Below are positions 15,628 through 22,605 of a stretch of 24,116 bases of DNA, one piece after another. The notes beneath the pieces are model-generated. The model searched no databases and was not told the DNA's origin. It saw nothing but the letters and a program-made list of their open reading frames with translations. The stretch covers positions 1-24,116 of the forward strand of contig JBIIEL010000032.1 of the NCBI GenBank assembly GCA_044237845.1. Reading direction: 5' to 3'. This stretch comes from QFOX01 sp044237845 (GTDB lineage Bacteria > Pseudomonadota > Alphaproteobacteria > Rickettsiales > UBA3002). Both the position numbers and the translations under genes were made by a program. The first letter of the stretch is position 1; the number at the start of each line of letters is the position of its first letter.

Positions 15628-17112
15628 ATGAACACCGCCACGATCATTTCCAAAGTCTGGAGTTTCTGCACCACATTACGCGATGATGGTGTGGGGTATG
15701 GTGACTATTTGGAGCAGCTGACCTATCTCATTTTCCTGAAAATGGCGGATGAATACTCCAAACCGCCTTATAACCGCGATGTTGGCATTCCTGCTGCACA
15801 TAGCTGGCCGAGCCTGAAATCTAAAAAGGGCGCGGAACTGGAAGTGCATTACGTCACCTTGCTGCGCGAACTGGGCAATAAGGGCGGTATGCTCGGACAG
15901 ATATTCACCAAGGCGCAAAACAAAATCCAAGACCCTGCAAAGCTGTATCGTTTAATCGACATGGTGGACAGCACGGAATGGGTGACGATGGGTGCGGACA
16001 CAAAAGGCGATATTTACGAGGGATTGCTTGAGAAAAACGCAGAAGATACCAAGTCCGGCGCGGGGCAATACTTCACGCCGCGCGCGCTGATTAAGGCCAT
16101 GGTGGAATGCGTCCGCCCTGAGCCTGGCAAGACCATTGCTGATCCTGCCTCGGGTACGGGCGGGTTCTTCCTCGCGGCATATGATTTTCTGGTGGCGAAT
16201 TACAACCTCGATAAGAATCAGAAAAACTTTCTAAAACACGAAACGTTCTATGGCAACGAGATCGTCGCCAACACGCGCCGCCTGTGCCTGATGAATATGT
16301 TTCTGCACAATATCGGCGAGATGGATGGTGAATCGGCGGTATCGCCTAACGATGCGCTGGTGGCACCGAGCGGTAAAACTTTTGACTATGTGCTCGCGAA
16401 TCCGCCCTTCGGCAAAAAGAGCAGTATGAGTTTCACCAACGAGGAAGGCGAGCAGGAAACTGACGATCTGACCTATAACCGGCAGGATTTTTGGGCAACC
16501 ACCTCCAACAAGCAGCTGAATTTCGTGCAGCATATCCGCACCATGTTGAAAACCACGGGTCGCACAGCGGTGGTGGTACCGGATAACGTGTTATTTGAGG
16601 GCGGTGCAGGCGAAACCATCCGTCGCAAGTTGCTGGAGAATACCGACCTGCACACCATCTTACGCCTGCCTACCGGCATTTTCTACGCGAATGGGGTGAA
16701 GGCAAACGTGATCTTCTTCGATAACCGCGAGGCCAGCAAGGAGCCGTGGACGAAAGAAGTGTGGTATTACGATTATCGAACCAACATCCACCACACGCTG
16801 AAAAAGAAAACAATGCGTGCGGATGACTTAAGCGACTTTATTGCCTGCTATAACCCCGAGAATCGGCACGCGCGGAAAGAAACATGGAGTGCAGAATCTG
16901 CACCCGAAGGCCGTTGGCGGAAATTCAGCTACCAAGAACTAATCGCCCGCGACAAAACCAGCCTCGACATTTTCTGGCTGAAAGATAAAAGCCTGAGCGA
17001 TCTCGATAACCTGCCAGAGCCGGATGAATTGGCCACCGAGATCATCGATAACCTTGAAGCTGGTCTAAATAGCTTCCGCGAGATTCTCGGGGCACTAGAG
17101 AAGGCAGCATGA
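15628..17112 (+). CDS. hsdM: type I restriction enzyme DNA methylase subunit M
   Basis: A 494-aa N6-adenine methyltransferase. The N-terminal HsdM_N domain (about 5-135) starts as MNTATIISKVWSFCTTLRDD. SAM-binding motif I is DPASGTGGF (172-180), catalytic motif IV is NPPF (258-261). The ATG at 15628 was chosen because GGAG lies 9-12 bases upstream and the homologous N-terminus begins there; the longer frame to 15496 overlaps the Abi gene. With HsdS it forms the M2S methylase that protects host DNA; with HsdR it forms the restriction complex. Gene order here is R, S, Abi, M, which is not the usual M, S, R. Confidence 0.93.
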   Translation: MNTATIISKVWSFCTTLRDDGVGYGDYLEQLTYLIFLKMADEYSKPPYNRDVGIPAAHSWPSLKSKKGAELEVHYVTLLRELGNKGGMLGQIFTKAQNKIQDPAKLYRLIDMVDSTEWVTMGADTKGDIYEGLLEKNAEDTKSGAGQYFTPRALIKAMVECVRPEPGKTIADPASGTGGFFLAAYDFLVANYNLDKNQKNFLKHETFYGNEIVANTRRLCLMNMFLHNIGEMDGESAVSPNDALVAPSGKTFDYVLANPPFGKKSSMSFTNEEGEQETDDLTYNRQDFWATTSNKQLNFVQHIRTMLKTTGRTAVVVPDNVLFEGGAGETIRRKLLENTDLHTILRLPTGIFYANGVKANVIFFDNREASKEPWTKEVWYYDYRTNIHHTLKKKTMRADDLSDFIACYNPENRHARKETWSAESAPEGRWRKFSYQELIARDKTSLDIFWLKDKSLSDLDNLPEPDELATEIIDNLEAGLNSFREILGALEKAA

Positions 17113-17564
17113 TCGCAATATAAAACTTCACACACACGTAGTATCGAATGTTTATCCTATGTGAGTGTCGGACAGGAACTCACATCTAGTGTTCAAAATG
17201 AGTAAGGAAGCGGTTTATGTTACGATACTGGGGGCATATCGCTGTAAAAAATTACCCTAATTAACAATATTGGGCTCGCACACGGTTTAACGATCTATCA
17301 AAACTATGGGTATTTCTGATAGCCGCCGTCTATTTGTGCGTTGATTTGTACGTTTAAAATACTTATGGCTTTTAACCATCTGATTTTTTAACCAAAATTA
17401 GTAAAATCTGGAGGAGGAGGGGGCGTGCCAGCAACCTGCGATGCCTAGCCCAAAAAGAAGTGGGAACCCCGTCTTGCTCATAATAAATGAGGCATTGTCA
17501 TAAAATCGACATAATTATCGTTTATACTCGGAACTATAAAGCAGCCGACAAACGAGACATATTC
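17113..17564. other. AT-rich intergenic region between hsdM and the metallopeptidase
   Basis: No convincing gene. Seen: an inverted repeat TGTGAGT (17160-17166) / ACTCACA (17178-17184), possibly a weak hsdM terminator although no T-run follows; a direct repeat TTTTAACCA at 17370 and 17386; a purine run GGAGGAGGAGGGGG near 17411 leading only to a 7-codon frame; and a small palindrome CTCAT-AATAA-ATGAG at 17477-17491 near the expected promoter of the next gene. The base composition changes here from the mid-GC hsd genes to a lower-GC block. Confidence 0.5.
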
Positions 17565-18887
17565 ATGGACAAAATCCAAGCTACAGCTGCCACGGAGAAA
17601 GTAGTTCGGGCGCACCTCGACACCATTCCTTATAGCGCACAAAAATTGAATGGATTCGCCGGACCTCACACCCTTACCGCTAGCACATTGGGAATACCCG
17701 CGGTTATGCGCAGTCGCCCAATGGTGCAGATATTTAATGGCACGGGGGAATTAGTAGATGAAGTTCCTCTTCCCATTTCTCGGATTCAGCGCACTGGCGG
17801 AAGGCGCGGCAAACCAGCTGAGGCAATCAGCAACTACACATCCGTAGTGACAGATCCTGTCTACTCTAAAGCGCCATGGGCACACGCCGCCTTGCAAAAA
17901 CTAGCGGCGGAATACGACCGCTTGGATGCAACGGGACTAGGTGAATTATATGCACATTTTCACGGCGCACCTCACCGCCTCGCTATTATTGAAAAAGGCG
18001 CGGATGTTTTGCAATTGATCGCCAATAAAGTGTTCAACAACATGAAAGCCTATCATATGTACCATGATGAGCGCATGAATGCGGATGTTGGATATATGTC
18101 CACCCAGGCAATATCCCCGGGAGTTTATGAACATTTTCTTACCCTTAATGCTGAAAATTACGTGAAATTTGATTCTCCCGTACTAGGGCACGAATTATCA
18201 CACCGCATAGACTTAGTTGAATCGAATTTAACATACTGCTACTCAGGCAATGTTCTATTTGAGCATGCTCTGGCTCAAGACATAAGCGCACTAAAAAAAT
18301 CTTCCGAGAAGATAAATACTACCATCATTTATCCCCTATTTAGTATCGATGGATTCTACAATAATAAGGAAGAGACGCGCCAGCAGGTAGCAACCGAATT
18401 GTTCGCGACTTTATTTGAAGAGTGGCTCGTTGATCCCGAACAAATGCAACGTAATTTCCCCTGTATACATAGCTACATTGTGCAATATGTACTCCCTGAC
18501 CTACGCCTACGTCAGAAAACGGGAAACGATGATTCTTATCTAGATAAAATTATTTCTGACGAAAACGGCAAGGAGCTCCTTCAAAAACTTCAGCAGTCTT
18601 TACCCGAACAACCCCATATTATCGATACATTGGCAGATCTAAGATACTCTATAGAGCGCGATGAGAAATACGCCTCCAAAACTATTCATGAAAAAGCACA
18701 TTTATTTGTAGATCAGGCGGCGCACTTGATTTCCCAATTAACTCCGAGCACAAATAGCAACGCCGTCGCGGCGCTACAAAACCTGAGGGATGCCTCGCAT
18801 TCATTCCAGCAAACCATGCTTGAGCATTCAGGGCTAAGTGAGATGCCTGCACCATTTGGTCCGGGTCCGCGCTATACTGGCAGATAA
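17565..18887 (+). CDS. putative zinc metallopeptidase with HELSH motif, effector-like
   Basis: A 440-aa protein starting at MDKIQ (ATG 17565-17567). The upstream extension to 17487 is AT-rich and unlikely to be translated. It has no signal peptide or TM segment. An HExxH zinc motif, HELSHRID, is at 209-216. A helix TELFATLFEEW (277-287) supplies candidate third-ligand glutamates 65-75 residues later, which is a gluzincin layout. The HExxH-x-x-D followed by an E-rich ExFAxxF helix recalls anthrax-lethal-factor-like (ATLF) peptidases, but overall similarity is unproven. N-terminal 200 residues have no recognised domain. It stands alone, in lower-GC DNA next to a defence locus, suggesting transfer. 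A toxin, secreted effector or defence protease are all possible. Confidence 0.6.
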   Translation: MDKIQATAATEKVVRAHLDTIPYSAQKLNGFAGPHTLTASTLGIPAVMRSRPMVQIFNGTGELVDEVPLPISRIQRTGGRRGKPAEAISNYTSVVTDPVYSKAPWAHAALQKLAAEYDRLDATGLGELYAHFHGAPHRLAIIEKGADVLQLIANKVFNNMKAYHMYHDERMNADVGYMSTQAISPGVYEHFLTLNAENYVKFDSPVLGHELSHRIDLVESNLTYCYSGNVLFEHALAQDISALKKSSEKINTTIIYPLFSIDGFYNNKEETRQQVATELFATLFEEWLVDPEQMQRNFPCIHSYIVQYVLPDLRLRQKTGNDDSYLDKIISDENGKELLQKLQQSLPEQPHIIDTLADLRYSIERDEKYASKTIHEKAHLFVDQAAHLISQLTPSTNSNAVAALQNLRDASHSFQQTMLEHSGLSEMPAPFGPGPRYTGR

Positions 18888-19075
18888 TTCGCCTCATCAG
18901 ACGGCTAAACCTATGTCCCATTTTAGTCTTCGGCATTTAAAAAAGCTTAAAAAGAATAATGCGTTTGATCAGATTGGTGCTCTCACATATAAACCCAAAG
19001 AAGAGATCAGAATGGTTTTTGGCGGTTAAATCGCGTAACAAGAAGCACCCACCCACTACAAGGCAGAGGCTTCTC

Positions 19076-19261
19076 GTGACCGAAATCATCAATATTAACA
19101 AAAAGCGCAAAGCGAGGGCACGTATCGAAAAAGAGGCCCGTGCTGCAGAAAATCGCCTGAAATTCGGGCGCACCAAGCAGGAGAAGCTGGCGGAGAAGTT
19201 AAAAGCAGAGAAGCTCGAGCGGCATCTGCACGCACATAAAAGGGACACGAAGGAAGAGTGA
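19076..19261 (+). CDS. DUF4169 family small basic protein
   Basis: A 61-aa, highly charged helical protein, EIININKKRKARARIEKEARA followed by AENRLKFGRTKQEK. This matches the short alphaproteobacterial DUF4169 pattern (usually about 60 aa). The start GTG at 19076-19078 was chosen because it begins at the family N-terminus and AGAGG lies six bases upstream; the extra N-terminal residues of the longer frame from 18959 do not fit. The stop overlaps the next gene (GTGA at 19258-19261). Function unknown; probably a core gene that marks the edge between islands. Confidence 0.75.
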   Translation: MTEIININKKRKARARIEKEARAAENRLKFGRTKQEKLAEKLKAEKLERHLHAHKRDTKEE

Positions 19262-19503
19262 GTGTGTCTTGGATCGTCTACATCCTCCAGTGTGCGGACA
19301 GGACCCTTTATACGGGCATCACCAATGATTTGGATGCGCGGCTCATCAAGCACATGCAAGGTAAAGGAGCAAAATACACAAGGGGGCGGGGACCCTATGA
19401 GGTGATTTTCTCCGAATGCCACGCCACAAAAGGCGCAGCTTTGAAACGGGAGTTGGAGATCAAAGCGTTGAGTAGAACTCAGAAGCTAAGTTTAGCCGGC
19501 TAG
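19258..19503 (+). CDS. GIY-YIG endonuclease domain protein (YhbQ/UPF0213 type)
   Basis: An 81-aa stand-alone GIY-YIG domain. The first strand is VYILQCADRTLYTGITN (the Y..L..YTGIT form of GIY-YIG). The catalytic Arg is in DARLIKHMQGKGAKYTRGRGP and the metal-binding Glu is in ALKRELEIKAL. Such single-domain proteins are small DNA-acting nucleases, often linked to repair. The start GTG overlaps the DUF4169 stop; a second GTG two codons later is an alternative. The stop is TAG at 19501-19503. Confidence 0.88.
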   Translation: MSVSWIVYILQCADRTLYTGITNDLDARLIKHMQGKGAKYTRGRGPYEVIFSECHATKGAALKRELEIKALSRTQKLSLAG

Positions 19504-19565
19504 AGGATATGAATCTGCTGTGCAATGGGTAGATAGAGCAAATTCACACTTACAAAAGAAATACA

Positions 19566-19583
19566 CCGGTATGGGAGTGCCGG
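19566..19583 (+). terminator. weak hairpin after the GIY-YIG gene
   Basis: CCGGTA-TGGGAG-TGCCGG forms a 6-bp stem (one G-T pair) 62 bases after the stop codon. It is followed by an AT-rich run without a proper T-tract. Possible terminator only. Confidence 0.3.
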
Positions 19584-19817
19584 AATTAGAAATTTGATTC
19601 TATTTACGGAAAAACCAATTATAATTGACAACTTACTGAAATTTATTAATTATATTTTTTCAAATATAATTATAAATATCATCAGAATATCTTTAAAACA
19701 GTTTATCCATTAAACCTATTTGCAACACTTACGCTATAGGTTTAATTCTCTTTCATGATTGAACCTATTTGGGATATGTAGCTGGTCGACAATCGCGCGT
19801 GCGTCCTCGTACCTGAT
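19584..19817. other. very AT-rich boundary region of the integrative element
   Basis: No gene on either strand. From about 19590 to 19710 the sequence is strongly AT-rich and unlike both neighbours (the GIY-YIG core gene and the GC-rich primase gene). It carries the inverted and direct repeats listed separately. The sharp change in composition suits the left end of the element or a deletion scar. Confidence 0.5.
19709..19771. repeat. inverted and direct repeats around ATTRAACCTATTTG
   Basis: ATTAAACCTAT (19709-19719) and ATAGGTTTAAT (19736-19746) form a perfect 11-bp inverted repeat. A third copy, ATTGAACCTATTTG (19758-19771), repeats 19709-19722 (ATTAAACCTATTTG) with one mismatch, 49 bases away. 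They lie just downstream of the truncated primase. Candidate protein-binding site, terminator hairpin, or recombination site. Confidence 0.55.
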
Positions 19818-21617
19818 CTAAAGCCCGACCACCATCGGCAGGAACCGGCGAGCGCCAGTGACATCGACAAGGAATCCCTTTTCGTTTGTTGTGCCGACCA
19901 GCAGGTTGCGTCGTGGTCGCTCGACCCGCTCTTCCTTATACTTAGGTATCCACGAGTCTACACACTCGGTGATGAAGGCCTTGATGCTCTCGATCGCCTT
20001 AGTACCGAACCCTTGCAGCTCAGACACCTCAAGCAGCAAACGACGTTGCAATGCACGGCGCATGTCGTCATCCTTCATATCGAAGGACAATACGCCGTAC
20101 AGCTTGTCCTTGGGAGCCATTGCCTTGACGAGCATCGACTTGCCTGAACCTTGCCCGCCGCACAGCACCGGCATCATATCGGCCTTCACCCCCGGGCTGA
20201 CTACTCGATCGGCAAGAGCCGTCCACGTATACATACCAACAGCCTTGGCATAGCAGCTATCCTCCACCCCAGCGTAGTTCACGAAGAACCCAGCGATACG
20301 CGGCACTCCATCCCACTTCAGCCCAGCGAGCCAGTCCTTGGCCGTGTCGATGCGGTTGAGCTGGCACTGCTTCTCGAAAGCGTCACGCATCAGCTCACGC
20401 CCGATCGGCACGAACCCGTTACGCTCGAGATGCAGGCGGAGGTCGATAAGATCGACGTCCTGCCACAGACGGTATTCGGTCTCGCCGACGGGGCACACCA
20501 ACCGGTCGCCCGAGAACTCGTCGAAACAGATGTGCATGCCGCAGGAATCTGGGTCAGCCAGCACGCGCACAAGGTTATTCAGAGTCGCCTCGATACCCTG
20601 CTTGCTCGCGCTTAGGCTGCCCTTCTTCACCCGCTTTTTCGACAACTCGGGCTTCTCAGGCGGTCCGAGGTCTTCGAAGCTGTGTTCAGGATGCCCCAGC
20701 GCCGCGAGAACGGCGTGATCGCCGCCGTCATACTCGTGCTGGCAGCTTGCGTGCATACACTTGAAGTGCCCCATCTCGTAGCCGTTCGTACCGGCGAGGA
20801 AGTAGGCTGTCTGAGTCACCCCACTGTCGGAGGTGTGCTTGTCCTTCCACGGGCAGTCGAGGTACAGCCGATCGGATGCGGCCTCGATCACCAGCCCTTG
20901 CGCATGCAACCACTCGGCGGTCTTGTCCTCCTTCGCTACCGTCTCACCCTTGCGGCGAGCAACCTCGCTACCACGGGTCTCCTTGGCAATGCCGAACTGC
21001 TTCATCAGAGATTCCCACACCGCCTCGAACTGGGCAGGGGTTATGTGGGGAATCCCCACCGTGTCCAACCGGTTCCACTCGTACTTCACGCCACTCGGGT
21101 GGGTACCCGCCGCGATGAATTGCTGCCCGTCAGCGAGGAACTCAATCACGCCACCCTCTACAGGGAAGCTGCGCTTGCTGAAATCACCCTCGAGCACGAA
21201 GGCAAGCAAGCACTTACCGGAGTTCGAGCGGAAGCGCATCGGCAGAAGCCCGATCTTATCCATAAAGAATCGCGACACAGCCCCCGCTTTCGCGCTATCC
21301 CCCACGTCGATGTCGAGCGCACGCACGTGGCGCGTCTGGACGCAGATGCCGTAGTCGGGGTTCTGGCGCCAGTGCTCGATATGCCCAGCCTTCGCTTGGA
21401 ACTCCGTCCAGTTCGGGATACCCGCAACCATGCCGTTCACGTATTTCGATGGCACCTTACCAATCGCCGAAAGCTTGCTCTTTGGGTGCACCTCGGCGTT
21501 AGGGTTGCTCACCACCGGTAGCAGATCGGCCTCGAGGCCGAGCGTGTCTGCGAACAGTGTCCAGTCTTGTTCTGTGGCTCCGTAGATTGTTTCGGGATAT
21601 GTTGAAATCTGGTTCAT
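19818..21617 (-). CDS. element-encoded primase / VapE-like ATPase, C-terminally truncated
   Basis: A 599-aa replication protein. The N-terminal primase-polymerase-like domain has LDIDVGD (about 105) and GVIEFLADGQQFIAAGTHPSG (about 155-180). Then comes a Cys/His segment, CPWKDKH...CMHASCQHEYDGGD. A VirE/VapE (PF05272-type) helicase domain ends the protein: Walker A GGQGSGKS (about 493-500), LEVSELQGF as Walker B, and TGARRFLPMVV with the arginine finger. Homologues normally continue well beyond this arginine motif, so the C-terminus is missing. ATG 21615-21617 has AGGGAG at a proper distance; an ATG at 21623 lies too close to it. Likely replicates an excised element, now probably defective. 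Downstream of AlpA in the same direction. Confidence 0.8.
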   Translation of the reverse strand: MNQISTYPETIYGATEQDWTLFADTLGLEADLLPVVSNPNAEVHPKSKLSAIGKVPSKYVNGMVAGIPNWTEFQAKAGHIEHWRQNPDYGICVQTRHVRALDIDVGDSAKAGAVSRFFMDKIGLLPMRFRSNSGKCLLAFVLEGDFSKRSFPVEGGVIEFLADGQQFIAAGTHPSGVKYEWNRLDTVGIPHITPAQFEAVWESLMKQFGIAKETRGSEVARRKGETVAKEDKTAEWLHAQGLVIEAASDRLYLDCPWKDKHTSDSGVTQTAYFLAGTNGYEMGHFKCMHASCQHEYDGGDHAVLAALGHPEHSFEDLGPPEKPELSKKRVKKGSLSASKQGIEATLNNLVRVLADPDSCGMHICFDEFSGDRLVCPVGETEYRLWQDVDLIDLRLHLERNGFVPIGRELMRDAFEKQCQLNRIDTAKDWLAGLKWDGVPRIAGFFVNYAGVEDSCYAKAVGMYTWTALADRVVSPGVKADMMPVLCGGQGSGKSMLVKAMAPKDKLYGVLSFDMKDDDMRRALQRRLLLEVSELQGFGTKAIESIKAFITECVDSWIPKYKEERVERPRRNLLVGTTNEKGFLVDVTGARRFLPMVVGL

Positions 21618-21627
21618 CTCCATCTCC

Positions 21628-21843
21628 CTATTGTGCTAAAGTAGATTGATCGGTGGAGGTGCTATCGCGCAATTCTACCTTGGATGTAATCCAAGCATCG
21701 ACCTCAGCGGAGACCCAGCCCACCGCCGACTCTCCAAGCTTGATAGGCTTAGGAAAGGTTCCATTCGAGACGTAAAGGTAGATGGTAGAGCGTGCGAGGC
21801 CAGTTTGGGCTATCACATCAGGTAGGCGTATAATTGTTGACAT
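21628..21843 (-). CDS. AlpA-family phage/satellite regulator
   Basis: A 71-aa HTH protein. IIRLPDVIAQTGLARSTIYLYVSNGTFPKPIKLG and GWVSAEVDAWI are the AlpA signature (RxxxVxxxTGLSRSTIYxxxxxGxFPxPxxLG...VxWxxxEVDxWI). AlpA proteins activate integrase/excision genes of P4-like elements or act as excision factors. ATG 21841-21843 has GGAG 7-10 bases upstream. The primase starts 10-11 bases after its stop, so the two are co-transcribed. Its ribosome site lies in an inverted repeat (see 21851). Confidence 0.9.
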   Translation of the reverse strand: MSTIIRLPDVIAQTGLARSTIYLYVSNGTFPKPIKLGESAVGWVSAEVDAWITSKVELRDSTSTDQSTLAQ

Positions 21844-21850
21844 TCTTTAC

Positions 21851-21916
21851 TCCATCAAAAGTTGGTTGATGGAGCAAGATTGGCACTAATTGGATTAAAT
21901 CACATCGGGACTAATT
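21851..21916. promoter_or_regulatory. alpA leader: inverted repeat over its ribosome site, plus direct repeats
   Basis: TCCATCAA (21851-21858) and TTGATGGA (21866-21873) are a perfect 8-bp inverted repeat with a 7-base spacer. The arm next to alpA contains its GGAG. It may be an operator or an RNA hairpin that hides the ribosome site. Just upstream, GGCACTAATT (21882-21891) and GGGACTAATT (21907-21916) form a direct repeat with a 25-base period. Confidence 0.5.
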
Positions 21917-21922
21917 CAGCAC

Positions 21923-22588
21923 TTACGATGCCATGAATTTATCCCCCTTGACATATTCAATGGCTTTTCGCTTAGACTTCCAGCTTATCTCTATGTCTAA
22001 TTTGAATGCTTTGTGAATTTTAAGGTGCTCAGCGAGCGCGTCGCATAGTCTGTCATAGGGTGAGGCATCAAACTCCACCAAATCTGACTTCTTGAACTTT
22101 TTTTGGCCCTTTGCAGTTGCGGGATAGGTACCAAACGCCCAGTAGTAATTTTTTGCCACTAACAGAGCCAAAGCATATCCTATGTGGTCTTTGGGGCCAG
22201 ACTTCGATTTATATGATTCAAGAAAAATCTTTAGACCAGCGATATACTCGTCGATAGCAAAAATCGCTTCGTACAAATTGAAATTTTTATTGCTACGATG
22301 TTGAAATGAGTATGCTTTAACAATTGATCCAGGTTGTTTGCGTTCATACTCGATGAAATCTCGCAAATCGCTCAGAGACTTTTCAGCTGTATGCAGTTTC
22401 TTGATGTACTTCTTAAATTTATTTTTCTTCGCTGCCATTGAAGCATCATTTCTTCTCATGCCACAGTCTAAGCACTCATCAATCCCATCACAGACACCCT
22501 CAATAAAATCTATGATTCTTCTAGCCTTATAATTTTTATTCTTCGCAAGCGCCTGTTTGACTTTCTGAGTTAAGCTGGGTTCGCTCAT
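21923..22588 (-). CDS. unknown cargo protein of the integrative element, 221 aa
   Basis: A soluble, Lys-rich, mostly helical protein without signal or TM segments. Visible points: an ECLDCG CxxC pair (about 38-43), a coiled Lys-rich stretch (AAKKNKFKKYIKKLHTAEKS, about 52-71), and an Ala/Leu helix followed by a YYWAFGTYP segment (about 148-156). Codon use is AT-richer than the primase and integrase beside it. It sits between alpA and int, a usual cargo position in P4-like satellites where defence or fitness genes are found. I do not recognise the family and assign no function. Confidence 0.7.
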   Translation of the reverse strand: MSEPSLTQKVKQALAKNKNYKARRIIDFIEGVCDGIDECLDCGMRRNDASMAAKKNKFKKYIKKLHTAEKSLSDLRDFIEYERKQPGSIVKAYSFQHRSNKNFNLYEAIFAIDEYIAGLKIFLESYKSKSGPKDHIGYALALLVAKNYYWAFGTYPATAKGQKKFKKSDLVEFDASPYDRLCDALAEHLKIHKAFKLDIEISWKSKRKAIEYVKGDKFMAS

Positions 22589-22605
22589 TTTTCTTCGTCC
22601 TTTCT

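Noticed and set aside
17198..17260. 20-codon frame in the hsdM-metallopeptidase gap
   Set aside because: Too short, no clear ribosome site, AT-rich random-looking sequence.
17405..17448. GGAGGAGGAGG followed by GTG, looking like a very strong start
   Set aside because: The frame stops after seven codons; could at most be a leader peptide, and nothing else supports it.
18913..19029. 38-codon plus-strand frame upstream of the DUF4169 gene
   Set aside because: No ribosome site and no family recognised; not enough to call a gene.
20682..21521. 279-aa plus-strand frame
   Set aside because: Antisense shadow of the GC-rich primase gene, which has Walker and primase motifs.
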